In this document: piece by piece, positions 27,330 to 36,609 of the stretch | How the letters are laid out: every line of letters starts with the position of its first letter | Numbering within the stretch: the first letter of the stretch is position 1 | Assembly: GCF_029714405.1 (NCBI RefSeq) | Contig: NZ_CP121650.1 | Coordinates: 8,747,001-8,811,000, forward strand | DNA: 64,000 nucleotides | From: Bradyrhizobium sp. CB82 | Lineage (GTDB): Bacteria > Pseudomonadota > Alphaproteobacteria > Rhizobiales > Xanthobacteraceae | Direction: 5' to 3' | Position numbers and translations under genes: made by a program | The notes under the pieces: generated by a model | What the model saw: the letters and a program-made list of their open reading frames with translations, nothing else | Databases searched by the model: none | What the model was told of the DNA's origin: nothing

Positions 27330-27851
27330 TCAGTGAAGCAGCTGCCCCCGGGCGGACTCCAGCTCTTCCGCCTGCGGGAGAGCCCGGCGCGACGGCCGGT
27401 TGGGGAAGGCCTGCACGTCCAGGTAGCAGGGCTTGTACATCGACTGGAGCTGCCTGCCCCTCAGGAAGATCATGTGCGGGGTGAGACCGCCACGCTGCGA
27501 GATCCAGCGCCGCACGTGCGAGGGGTACATCGCGTACAGCATCTGGGTTGCTTCGGGATTGGTGACGGCGCGGCCGTTGGCGCCGAAATCCCAGGCGGCG
27601 TGGAAGCCGAGCGTCGCATGCGAGGTCACGCAGATGCGGTCGCGCGGGATGGCACCGAGGACGATGGTGCAGGCCGAGGCGCAGAGACCGTCGATGATGA
27701 CGGTTTCGCCCGATTGCCGCAGGTCCTGGTATTTGTCGACATAGGTTCCGATCCGGCCGCCACGGTCATCCGCGATCCGAACCACTGCGTGACTTGCCCC
27801 AATGCTCGCGATGAGGAGCACCGCCGCCAGCAACCCCGTCAGAAACTTCAT
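27330..27851 (-). CDS. Exported ClpP-like protein
   Basis: A 173-residue protein with a signal peptide (MKFLTGLLAAVLLIASIGAS, cleaved near SHA-VV). The mature part has GLCASACTIVLGAIP, with the serine where ClpP-like periplasmic proteases carry the nucleophile, and LGFHAAWDF with the probable catalytic histidine. This pattern occurs in uncharacterised alphaproteobacterial proteins of the ClpP/crotonase superfamily. It is small and lacks the N-terminal ClpA-binding part, as expected for an ATP-independent exported form. Peptidase activity is inferred from motif order only. Confidence 0.7.
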   Translation of the reverse strand: MKFLTGLLAAVLLIASIGASHAVVRIADDRGGRIGTYVDKYQDLRQSGETVIIDGLCASACTIVLGAIPRDRICVTSHATLGFHAAWDFGANGRAVTNPEATQMLYAMYPSHVRRWISQRGGLTPHMIFLRGRQLQSMYKPCYLDVQAFPNRPSRRALPQAEELESARGQLLH

Positions 27852-28102
27852 GTCCCCCGCCCCAGTCGAATTCGAATCCGTGTGTCAGGTGGTGATGCGG
27901 CGCCAGCGTCCGTCGTAACCGCGGCTTTGTCTAGGCAGGCGGGCTCGCTCAAAACAAATTCAAATCCGGTGTTGCGCCCGCGCTGCACTTGGCCGGTCTC
28001 TATCCCAAAGTGGAACAAGTTAACGGTCTCTTACGCCCAGCGCCCCCTTGATCTCAGCGACGGCGGCTGGCTTCAATCCGGATGAATACAGGGGGGAACT
28101 CA

Positions 28103-29761
28103 ATGGCCGAGCAGGCGGACGTCATCGTTATCGGCGCCGGACTTGCGGGACTGGTCGCTGCAACAGAGATCGCCGATGCGGGCAAGCGCGTGATCGTGGT
28201 CGATCAGGAGGGCGAGCAATCAATCGGCGGTCAGGCGTTCTGGTCGTTCGGCGGATTGTTCCTGGTCGATTCGCCGGAGCAGCGCCGGCTCGGTATCAAG
28301 GATTCGTTCGAGCTTGCATTGCAGGACTGGCTCGGCACCGCGGGCTTCGACCGCGACGAGGATTACTGGCCACGGAAATGGGCGGAAGCCTATGTGGCAT
28401 TCGCGGCGGGCGAGAAGCGATCATGGCTGCGCGCGATGGGCCATCGCATCTTTCCGGTGGTCGGCTGGGCCGAGCGCGGCGGCTATGACGCGATGGGGCA
28501 TGGCAATTCAGTGCCGCGCTTTCACGTCACCTGGGGCACCGGGCCCGGCATCGTCGAGCCGTTCGAGCGCCGCGCGCGCGAGGCGGCCCGAAGCGGCCGG
28601 CTGACCTTCAAGTTCCGCCATCGCGTCGATGCACTCAGTCTCACGAACGGCACGGTCGACGGCGTGAGCGGTAAAATCCTCGAGCCCGATCGTGTCGAGC
28701 GGGGCAAGAGTTCCTCGCGCAACGTGGTCGGCGACTTCACGGTGAAGGCACAGGCGGTGATCGTCGCTTCCGGCGGCATCGGCGGCAACCACGATCTGGT
28801 GCGGCAGAACTGGCCGAAGCGGCTCGGCGAGCCTCCGAAGTTCATGATCTCCGGCGTGCCCGAACATGTCGACGGCCGCATGATCGGCATCACGGAAGGC
28901 ATCGGCGCGCGGCTGATCAACCGCGACCGCATGTGGCACTATGTCGAAGGCATCCAGAACTGGAATCCGATCTGGCCGCGCCACGGCATCCGCATCCTGC
29001 CCGGCCCCTCCTCGATGTGGTTCGACGCCACCGGCACGCGGCTGCCGGCGCCGCTGTTTCCGGGCTCGGACACGCTCGGCCAACTCAAATACATCATGTC
29101 GACCGGCCATGATTATTCCTGGTTCGTGCTGACGCAGAGCATCATCAAGAAGGAGTTCGCGCTTTCGGGGTCCGAGCAAAATCCGGATCTCACGGGAAAG
29201 AGCTGGCGCATGACACTGCGGCGCGCCACCAACAAGGGCGCGCCGGCGCCGGTGGAAGCGTTCAAGCGCCATGGGGTTGACTTCATTGTGCGCGACAAGC
29301 TCGAGGAGCTCGTGGCTGCCATGAACAAGCTCGCCGGCAGCGACCTCCTGAAGCTCGACCATGTCAGGCTGCAGATCGAGGCACGCGACCGCGAGATTGC
29401 CAATCCCTTCGTCAAGGATGCGCAGGTGATGAACATCCACAATGCGCGCCGCTATATCGGCGACAAGTTGATCCGCACCGCCGCCCCCCATCGCATCCTC
29501 GATCCCGAGCACGGGCCGCTGATCGCAGTCAAGCTCAACATCCTGACGCGCAAGACGCTCGGCGGCTTCGAGACCGATCTGGACTCACGCGTGTTCGGCG
29601 AGAGCGGACAGGTCATTCCAGGCCTCTACGCGGTGGGTGAAGCCGCCGGCTTCGGCGGCGGCGGCGTGCACGGCTATCGCTCGCTCGAAGGCACCTTCCT
29701 CGGCGGCTGCCTGTTCTCGGGCCGCAACGCCGGGCGCGCGGCGGCGAAGGCCGTGGGGTGA
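28103..29761 (+). CDS. FAD-binding dehydrogenase (KstD/fumarate reductase-like)
   Basis: A 552-residue flavoprotein. The start ATG at 28103 is preceded by GGGGGGAAC; an ATG at 28082 lies upstream of that ribosome site. The FAD motif is VIGAGLAGLVAATEIA near the N-terminus with a matching acidic residue at VVDQE. The C-terminal flavin contact reads YAVGEAAGFGGGGVHGYRSL. The family (FAD_binding_2) includes 3-ketosteroid dehydrogenases, urocanate and fumarate reductases. The substrate cannot be decided; no steroid catabolic genes are adjacent. Confidence 0.85.
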   Translation: MAEQADVIVIGAGLAGLVAATEIADAGKRVIVVDQEGEQSIGGQAFWSFGGLFLVDSPEQRRLGIKDSFELALQDWLGTAGFDRDEDYWPRKWAEAYVAFAAGEKRSWLRAMGHRIFPVVGWAERGGYDAMGHGNSVPRFHVTWGTGPGIVEPFERRAREAARSGRLTFKFRHRVDALSLTNGTVDGVSGKILEPDRVERGKSSSRNVVGDFTVKAQAVIVASGGIGGNHDLVRQNWPKRLGEPPKFMISGVPEHVDGRMIGITEGIGARLINRDRMWHYVEGIQNWNPIWPRHGIRILPGPSSMWFDATGTRLPAPLFPGSDTLGQLKYIMSTGHDYSWFVLTQSIIKKEFALSGSEQNPDLTGKSWRMTLRRATNKGAPAPVEAFKRHGVDFIVRDKLEELVAAMNKLAGSDLLKLDHVRLQIEARDREIANPFVKDAQVMNIHNARRYIGDKLIRTAAPHRILDPEHGPLIAVKLNILTRKTLGGFETDLDSRVFGESGQVIPGLYAVGEAAGFGGGGVHGYRSLEGTFLGGCLFSGRNAGRAAAKAVG

Positions 29762-29773
29762 TCGCCGACGTTA

Positions 29774-29900
29774 GCGCGCGATGAGATTAGGATGAGTCGT
29801 TGTCGCGCTTTAGCTTGTTGTTTGAGCATGATCTCCGCGCAAACGCGTTTTGCGTTTGTCGCGAGGGAAAACCGCTTCAACGTTGCGCGAACGCGGCCTT
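29774..29900. repeat. Dispersed repeat family C, copy 2
   Basis: GCGCGATGAGATTAGGATGA through CAAACGCGTTTTGCGTTTGTCGCGAGGGAAAACCGCTTCAACG, a close match to the copy at 23316 in the same orientation. Intergenic between the flavoprotein and the ridA-like gene. Confidence 0.85.
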
Positions 29901-29913
29901 CTTTCCTTGAGCC

Positions 29914-29967
29914 ACGCATGCGTCAGCGGCGACGCATGCGTCGCCGGCAACGCATGCGTCGCCGGGG
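29914..29967. repeat. Three 18-bp tandem units, each with palindrome ACGCATGCGT
   Basis: ACGCATGCGT occurs at 29914-29923, 29932-29941 and 29950-29959, exactly 18 bp apart, joined by GC-rich spacers CAGCGGCG and CGCCGGCA. It ends about 57 bp before the ridA-like start. Confidence 0.85.
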
Positions 29968-30023
29968 TGGCAGAGCACAGGACGCTGCGCTAGACAGGGC
30001 CGCCATTCCACCAGGAGAACCAC

Positions 30024-30374
30024 ATGAGCATTGAACGTTTTGACGCCGGCCCGCGCATGAGCCAGGTCGTCGTGCACGGCAACACCGTCTATCTCGCCGG
30101 TGTCGTTGCCAGCAGGGCGGCCGGTGAAAGCGTGACCAAGCAGACCCAGGACATTCTGGCGACCATCGACGGCCATCTCGCCAAGGCCGGCACCGACAAA
30201 TCGAAGCTCCTTTCAGCCACGATCTACATCACCGACATGAAGACGTTCCAGGAGATGAACGCGGTGTGGGACGCCTGGGTGTCGCCGGGCAACACGCCGG
30301 CGCGGGCCACCGTGGAAGCCAAGCTCGCCGCCCCGCAATACACCGTCGAGATCATGGTGACCGCGGCGAAGTAA
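30024..30374 (+). CDS. RidA/YjgF family enamine deaminase
   Basis: A 116-residue protein with the RidA core: VVVHGNTVYLAGVV near the N-terminus, a mid-region KTFQEMNAVWDAWV, and the substrate-binding arginine in GNTPARATVEAKLA. Family members hydrolyse reactive enamine/imine intermediates from PLP enzymes. It is preceded by GGAGAA at 30011-30016. It stands alone between two family C repeats. This is an RidA-subfamily member rather than the E. coli-type protein; the exact substrate is open. Confidence 0.9.
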   Translation: MSIERFDAGPRMSQVVVHGNTVYLAGVVASRAAGESVTKQTQDILATIDGHLAKAGTDKSKLLSATIYITDMKTFQEMNAVWDAWVSPGNTPARATVEAKLAAPQYTVEIMVTAAK

Positions 30375-30401
30375 TTTTCGCGCGAAGACTATGGCGCATG
30401 C

Positions 30402-30515
30402 CTGAAGCGCGATGAAAATATCATCGCGCTTCAGCTGTTTGTTGACGCATGATTTTGTCGGAAAACCGCTTCACGCTTGCGCTGACGCGGCCCTTCGGGT
30501 CCGGATCACGCGCAT
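30402..30515. repeat. Dispersed repeat family C, copy 3 (divergent)
   Basis: GAAGCGCGATGAAAATATCATCGCGCTTCAG forms its own hairpin at the left end, followed by TGTTTGTTGACGCATGATTTTGTCGGAAAACCGCTTCAC and GGTCCGGATCACGCGC. Shorter and more divergent than the other two copies. Confidence 0.75.
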
Positions 30516-30601
30516 GACCTCCGAGGTAATCGATTGGCGCGCGCAAACCTTCGATAGTCAGGGACAGCCGAACCATCCGGCGCTTTTCGAAGGAGGCCAT
30601 C

Positions 30602-30967
30602 ATGACCGATCACATCACGCTCGCCCGCCGCTATATCGATCTCTGGAACGAGCGGACACCGAGCCGGCGGCGCGAATTGCTCAGCGAGAACTGGACGGCA
30701 GATGCAAGCTATGTCGATCCCTTGATGCACGGTGACGGCCATGACGGCGTCGACGCATTGATCGTGGGCGTGCAGCAGCGCTTTCCCGAATTCAGGTTCA
30801 AGCTGATCGGTGAGCCCAACGGCTATGGCGAGCATCTGCGCTTTTCCTGGGGCCTCGGCCCCGACGGCGTCGACAGCCCCATCAAGGGCACTGATTTCGC
30901 CGTGCTGAAAGACGGCCGCATCAAGAGCATCACGGGATTTCTGGACCAGGTGCCCGCGGCCGCATGA
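30602..30967 (+). CDS. SnoaL-like/NTF2-fold protein
   Basis: A 121-residue protein of the SnoaL-like polyketide cyclase / NTF2 superfamily: ARRYIDLWNERTPSRRRELL, then a WTADASYVDPLMHGDGHDGV turn and a FRFKLIGEPNGYGEHLRFSW beta region, ending with a FLDQVP helix. GGAGG lies at 30591-30595 just upstream. Such proteins bind small hydrophobic ligands or catalyse simple isomerisation or hydrolysis. No genetic context points to a substrate. Confidence 0.8.
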   Translation: MTDHITLARRYIDLWNERTPSRRRELLSENWTADASYVDPLMHGDGHDGVDALIVGVQQRFPEFRFKLIGEPNGYGEHLRFSWGLGPDGVDSPIKGTDFAVLKDGRIKSITGFLDQVPAAA

Positions 30968-30987
30968 GCGGGCACACACACTGTCTC

Positions 30988-31033
30988 ACCCTCTTCCTTT
31001 GTGGAAGAGGGTGGCTTCGCGAAGCGAAGCCAC
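30988..31033. terminator. Tandem hairpins after SnoaL-like gene
   Basis: ACCCTCTTCC / GGAAGAGGGT (loop 5) is followed at once by GTGGCTTCGC-GAA-GCGAAGCCAC. Both stems are perfect 10-mers. There is no T-run, so they may protect the mRNA end rather than terminate by themselves. Confidence 0.5.
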
Positions 31034-31127
31034 GTGAGGCAGTCTCACTGTCCTACGGCTGCCCGTCAGGACAATGGTGCTCCTCGACTTTCGGTGATCT
31101 CATCGTGGCGAGTCGGGGAGGACTGTC

Positions 31128-31292
31128 ATGGCGGAAACCACCAAGCTCTCCGTTGAGAAGGCGCTGGAAAAGCTCCGCGAAGCCGATCCAAAAACCAAAG
31201 ACGCGCTGCGCGATGAAAAAATCGATGAACTCAATGAAGAGATCAAGCGCATGAGGGCACAGCGGCGGCGCCTCGAGCGCGGGCAGGCGTAG
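31128..31292 (+). CDS. 54-residue charged helical protein
   Basis: ATG at 31128 with GGGGAGGA about 8 bp upstream, stop TAG at 31290. The product is MAETTKLSVEKALEKLREAD followed by a strongly charged Lys/Glu/Arg sequence (DEKIDELNEEIKRMRAQRRR) that should form one long helix or coiled coil, ending LERGQA. The good ribosome site and amino-acid bias support it as a real gene too short for many gene finders. Function unknown. Confidence 0.65.
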   Translation: MAETTKLSVEKALEKLREADPKTKDALRDEKIDELNEEIKRMRAQRRRLERGQA

Positions 31293-31448
31293 ACGGGGGT
31301 GTCACCCACCGAGCGAGTTTCTGCCGAGGCGTGGCTCGGCCGCGCCTTTGGCTGGTCGGGACTAATATCCGCTCAAAGATGCATTGGGTCAGTGATGCCC
31401 GCTCCAACACCATTCCAGCGAACCAGGCAGCGAATTGACATTTACCTT

Positions 31449-32303
31449 TCAGGTTCGCGGGGTAGGCAGCCGATATGCCTGTTGCGCGTTTGCGCCGAAC
31501 GCTTTCTCGCGCAGGTGCGGACCAAGTCTTGCAAGACATTCCTCGAGCGCGCCCTTGATCTCACCGTAGCTTCCCGCCAGCAGGCACACCGGCCAGTCCG
31601 AGCCGAAGATCAGACGATCCTCGCCGAAGCATTTGGCAACGTGTTCGATGTAGGGCAACAGCCGCGCCGCATCCCAGTCGTTCCAGCGCGCCTCGGTGGC
31701 GAGGCCGGAGACCTTGCACCAGACATTGCCGCAGGCTGCGAGCGCGGCCATACGGTCGGCCCAGTCACGGCTGAAGCCATCTGCGATCGGCGGCTTGGCG
31801 GCATGGTCGAGCACGAGACGTGCTTGCGGAAAGGCCTGCGCCGTCGCGATCGCGGCCGGCAGCTCGCGGGTGCGGACCAGTAGATCGTAAGTAAGATCGT
31901 GCGCGAACACCGCCGCAAGACCGCGCTGCACGTCCTCGCGCAGCAGCCAGTCGGGATCAGCCTCGTCGTGGACCTGATGGCGAATGCCGACCAGCCTGTC
32001 GCCCGCCGGCGCGGCGCGCAGCCGGTCGAGCATTTCGCCGACCGCAGCGTTGGTCAGATCGACCCAACCGACGACGCCGATAACGAAGGGCGTCGCGGCG
32101 GCGATGCGCAAGAATTCCTCGGTCTCCGCGACCGAGGAGCGGCACTGAACCAAAATGCTTGCGTCGATCCTGTTCTGCTTCAAGAGGGGCGCGAGATCGG
32201 CGGGGCCGAAGGCGCGGCGGATCGGTGCGAGCTCGGCTGCTTCCATCCAGGGATAGTTGGCCTTGGCCGGATCCCAGAAGTGCTGATGTGCGTCGATGAT
32301 CAT
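31449..32303 (-). CDS. Amidohydrolase family lactonase (fuconolactonase-like)
   Basis: A 284-residue TIM-barrel hydrolase. The N-terminal metal motif is DAHQHFWDP (H6, H8), and near the C-terminus IFGSDWPVCLLAG carries the catalytic aspartate. This is the COG3618 group, which contains L-fucono-, L-rhamnono- and related sugar lactonases. It is the last gene of the xylose/sugar transport unit, separated by about 108 bp that includes a palindromic repeat. Hydrolysis of an aldonolactone derived from the imported sugar is a reasonable inference. Confidence 0.82.
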   Translation of the reverse strand: MIIDAHQHFWDPAKANYPWMEAAELAPIRRAFGPADLAPLLKQNRIDASILVQCRSSVAETEEFLRIAAATPFVIGVVGWVDLTNAAVGEMLDRLRAAPAGDRLVGIRHQVHDEADPDWLLREDVQRGLAAVFAHDLTYDLLVRTRELPAAIATAQAFPQARLVLDHAAKPPIADGFSRDWADRMAALAACGNVWCKVSGLATEARWNDWDAARLLPYIEHVAKCFGEDRLIFGSDWPVCLLAGSYGEIKGALEECLARLGPHLREKAFGANAQQAYRLPTPRT

Positions 32304-32342
32304 GCCTGACGCTCCGCATCGCGATGCCGTTGGTCCGAAACC

Positions 32343-32384
32343 TAGTCTCTCCCGCTCGCGTAATCCGCAAGCGGGAGAGGGATT
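32343..32384. repeat. CTCTCCCGC palindrome
   Basis: TCTCTCCCGCTCGCG-TAATC-CGCAAGCGGGAGAGG between the sugar-binding protein gene and the lactonase gene. Member of the GGGAGAGG family; it could act as an RNA hairpin that lowers expression of the lactonase. Confidence 0.6.
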
Positions 32385-32411
32385 GCAGGAGTATTAGGGC
32401 TGAGAATACTC

Positions 32412-33344
32412 CTAATTCAAGAGTTTCGCGACGTTGTCCTTGGTCACGAGGTCGAGGCCGGTATAGATGATCTCCGGCACCTTCTCACCCTTCTTGATCG
32501 CGAGCAGGGCGTCCATCGACTTCTCGCCCATCTCGAACGGGCGCTGGCCGGTCAGCGCGTTGGAATAGCCGTCGCGCAGGAGCTCAAGCTGCATCTTGAG
32601 CGTGTCGGCGACAACGAGCGTCAGCTTGCCGGAGTCGATGTCCTTCTTGTTCTTGTTGACGAAAGCCTTGAAGCCTTCCGGCGCGAACATCGGCCAGCCG
32701 CCAACCGGAACGATCGCGGCGAGATCGGGCGTCGCGGTGCGCAGGTCCGCCATCTGCTGAACGGCGAGCGTGGAATCGTCGTTGCAGAAGGTCGGCGAGC
32801 CCGCGACCTCGACCCATTTCGAGCCCTTGAGCGCTTCGCGGACGCCATCGACACGCTCGGCAAGGTTTTTCGCTCCCGGACCACCGGAGACCATGGCATA
32901 CTTGCCACCCTCTGGCCGGAGCTGCAGCAATTGCTTACCGAGCGCAAGGCCGAAGTCCTTGTTGTTGGTGCCGATATAGGCGATGCGCTTGGAGCCCGGC
33001 GCGTCCGCGTCAAACGTGATGACGGGGATGCCGGCCGCGGTCGCCGCCTCGATCGATTTGGTCATCGCCGCGACATCGGCGACCGAAATCGCCAACCCAT
33101 CCACCTTCTGGGTAATGAAGTCCTGGATGATCTGCGCCTGCGTCGCGGGTTCGTGCTCGATCGGCCCCTTGTATATGCACTCGACGTTGCCGAGCTCCTT
33201 GGCGCGCTTCATGCAGCCGTCGCGGGCCACGTCGAAGAACGGGTTGTTCATCGCCTTGGGCACGACCGCGAACTTGTAGGTCTGCGCGAATGCCGGGGTT
33301 GCCATCATCGCGATGGCCATGCCGGCAAACAGGATCTTCCTCAT
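32412..33344 (-). CDS. Sugar ABC transporter substrate-binding protein
   Basis: A 310-residue periplasmic binding protein of the ribose/galactose type (Peripla_BP_4). The start at 33344 gives a clean signal peptide (MRKILFAGMAIAMMATPAFA); an in-frame ATG at 33386 would add a polar tail. Mature motifs: FAVVPKAMNNPFFDVARDG, QDFITQKVDGLAISVAD and GIPVITFDADAPGSKR. It belongs with the permease and ATPase directly upstream, so it feeds the xylose pathway genes or a related sugar. The ligand is inferred from the operon. Confidence 0.9.
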   Translation of the reverse strand: MRKILFAGMAIAMMATPAFAQTYKFAVVPKAMNNPFFDVARDGCMKRAKELGNVECIYKGPIEHEPATQAQIIQDFITQKVDGLAISVADVAAMTKSIEAATAAGIPVITFDADAPGSKRIAYIGTNNKDFGLALGKQLLQLRPEGGKYAMVSGGPGAKNLAERVDGVREALKGSKWVEVAGSPTFCNDDSTLAVQQMADLRTATPDLAAIVPVGGWPMFAPEGFKAFVNKNKKDIDSGKLTLVVADTLKMQLELLRDGYSNALTGQRPFEMGEKSMDALLAIKKGEKVPEIIYTGLDLVTKDNVAKLLN

Positions 33345-33439
33345 TACTTTCCCTCCGCTTTTTGTGCCTATCCATTTGAAAACCATGGCTCCGGAAGGCG
33401 GATAGACGACACATTCGTTGTCCCCCCGGAGTAGCTCTT

Positions 33440-34509
33440 TCAGGTCATGCGCGAACGGATGCGGTCGACCAGCACGGCCATGATGATGATCACGCCCACC
33501 AGCGTCTGCTGCCAGTAGGAATTGACTTGCGCGAGCACGAGGCCGTTGCGGATCACCTCGAGCAGCACGCAGCCGACGATGGCACCGAGCGGGCCGCCGA
33601 TGCCGCCGGCGAGATTGGCACCGCCGATGACGGCGGCCGCGATCACGTTGAGCTCGTAGGACGTCGCCATGTTCGCCGGCGCCGATCCGAGCCAGCCGGA
33701 GATGATGATGCCCTGAAGCCCCGCGGCGAGCGCGCAGATGACATAGACCTCGATCTTCACCCGCACGACCGAGATGCCGGTCAACTCGGCCGCCTTCTCG
33801 TTGCCGCCGAGCGCGAAGACGTGGCGGCCGAATGTCGTGTGGTGCAGCACGACGGCCATGACGAGCGCGAGGATCACCAGATAGATGAAGGGCGCGGGCA
33901 CGCCAAACAGATCGCCCGAGGTGAGCGCGTAGAAATAATCGGCGTCGGGCCCGCTCGGAAAGCTGCCGCGGCCGTTCGAGACGACATAAGCGAGCCCGCG
34001 CACGATCGAGAGCATGCCGAGCGTGGTGACGAAGGGCGATAGCCCCAGCACTGCGATGCAGAAGCCGTTGATGAGCCCGACGATCAGCGCGGCGCCGAGC
34101 CCGGCAAGCACCGAGACCAGCAGGATCAGGCCCGGCACATTGGCGACCACGGTCTTGCAGTCAGCGGCCAGATGGACGAACAGCGATCCGGGCGCCGACA
34201 GCTCGACCATGACCATGGAGGTGATCATGGCGGAAAAGCACATCATCGAGCCGACCGAGAGATCGATGCCGCCGGTGATGATGACGAAGGTGATTCCGAG
34301 GGTTGCGATGGCGATGAAGGAAAAATTCTTCGCCACGTTCTGCATGTTGCCTTCGGTGAAGAAATAGGGACTGGCGAAATGCATCACTGCCAGCAGCACC
34401 AGGAGCGCGAGCAGAACGTAGCCGGTCTGCGTGGCAAGGAGACCGCGTTGCCACCATCTTGCCTTGCCGACATTGGTGAAGGTGATCGGAGATTCCATCT
34501 GGATCGCCA

Positions 34510-34510
<1 letters not shown>
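33440..34510 (-). CDS. Sugar ABC transporter permease (RbsC/XylH/FrcC type)
   Basis: A 356-residue inner-membrane permease with 8-10 hydrophobic segments; FVIITGGIDLSVGSMM is the hallmark of this family. The start is most likely the GTG at 34510: AAGGAGG lies 7 bp upstream and the codon overlaps the ATPase stop by 1 bp. An ATG at 34498 has no ribosome site. About 70 residues between segments 3 and 4 (LFVHLAADCKTVVANVPG) form a longer loop. Partner of the adjacent ATPase and binding protein. Confidence 0.9.
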
Positions 34511-35274
<764 letters not shown>

Positions 35275-35286
35275 CAGCAGCCTCGC

Positions 35287-36609
35287 TCAGACGTATCGGT
35301 TGACCAGGGATTCCAGATATTCCTGACGGCCCGACCGCGGCTGCGGATCGAAGCCGGGGGCCAGCGCGCGATCGGCGAGATCGGCGAGTGAGCGCTGGCC
35401 GGCAAGGATGGCGCGGCCCTCGGGGCCGGCCCAACCCTGGTAGCGCTCCGCGAGCGGCGTCGTGAGCGCGCTCGTGTCGAGCATGTCGGCCGCCGCGAGG
35501 AAGGCCCGCGCGCAGGCATCCATCGAGCCGACATGGGCGTGGATCAGATCGTCGGGGTCGATGGATTGCCGCCTGATCTTGGCATCGAAATTGAGACCGC
35601 CCGTGCTGAAGCCGCCGCAGTTCAGCATCTCGTGGAACACCAGTGCGAGCTCGCCCACGTTCATCGCGAACTGGTCGGTGTCCCAGCCGAGCAGATCATC
35701 GCCGCGGTTGATGTCGAGCGAGCCGAACACCCCGAGGGCCTCGGCGAGCGCAACCTCGTGCTGGAACGAGTGCCCGGCGAGGATGGCGTGGTTCTGCTCG
35801 ATGTTGAGCTTGACGTCCTTGAGGAGGTCATAGCGCTGGAGGAAGCCGTAGCAGGTGGCGACGTCGAAATCGTATTGATGCTTGGTCGGCTCCTTCGGCT
35901 TGGGCTCGATCAGGATAGGGCCCTTGAAGCCGATCTTGTGCTTGTGCTCGACCACCAGCGAAACGAAGCGGCCGAGCTGGTCGAGCTCGCGCCCGATATC
36001 GGTGTTGAGCAGCGTCTCGTAACCCTCGCGCCCGCCCCACAACACGTAGTTCTGACCGCCGAGCCGATGCGTGACTTCGAGCGCGGCGCGCACTTGTCCG
36101 GCGGCATAGGTGAAGACCTCGGGATCGGGATTGGTCGCCGCGCCCGCCATGTAGCGGCGGTGCGAGAACAGATTGGCCGTGCCCCAGAGCAGGCGCACCT
36201 TGGCGGAGGCCATCTTCTGTTCGAACAGATCTGCAATGGCATTGAGGTTGGCAACCGACTCGGCGAGCGAAGCGCCCTCGGGCGCTGCGTCGACGTCGTG
36301 GAAGGTGAAGAAAGGCACATCCAACAGGCGGAACAGCTCGAAGGCCACATCGGCCTTGGCGCGCGCCATCGCCATGGCATCACCGCCGTGATGCCAGGGC
36401 CGCAAGAACGTCTCACCGCCGAAGGGATCGCCGCCGGGCCAGCAGAACGAATGCCAGTAGCAGACGGCAAAGCGCAGATGATCCTCCAGCCTGCGGCCGT
36501 GAACGATGCGGTCCTTGTCGTACCAGCGGAACGCGAGCGGGCTCTTGGCGCCCGTGCCGCCATAGGCGACCGGCACGGTCGCACCGAAGAAATTTGGGGA
36601 TGCGTTCAC
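35287..36609 (-). CDS. xylA: Xylose isomerase
   Basis: A 440-residue class II xylose isomerase converting D-xylose to D-xylulose with two divalent metals. The GTG at 36609 is taken as start: AAGGAG is 8 bp upstream and it overlaps the xylB TGA (GTGA). An in-frame ATG at 36648 lies inside xylB and lacks a ribosome site. Motifs: HDVDAAPEG with the catalytic histidine, [33 protein letters not shown], and [16 protein letters not shown] with metal ligands. Operon with xylB and the ABC transporter. Confidence 0.96.
   Translation of the reverse strand: MNASPNFFGATVPVAYGGTGAKSPLAFRWYDKDRIVHGRRLEDHLRFAVCYWHSFCWPGGDPFGGETFLRPWHHGGDAMAMARAKADVAFELFRLLDVPFFTFHDVDAAPEGASLAESVANLNAIADLFEQKMASAKVRLLWGTANLFSHRRYMAGAATNPDPEVFTYAAGQVRAALEVTHRLGGQNYVLWGGREGYETLLNTDIGRELDQLGRFVSLVVEHKHKIGFKGPILIEPKPKEPTKHQYDFDVATCYGFLQRYDLLKDVKLNIEQNHAILAGHSFQHEVALAEALGVFGSLDINRGDDLLGWDTDQFAMNVGELALVFHEMLNCGGFSTGGLNFDAKIRRQSIDPDDLIHAHVGSMDACARAFLAAADMLDTSALTTPLAERYQGWAGPEGRAILAGQRSLADLADRALAPGFDPQPRSGRQEYLESLVNRYV

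Noticed and set aside
29914..29967. Possible CRISPR remnant
   Set aside because: Repeat unit 10 bp and spacer 8 bp are far too short, and no cas genes are present.
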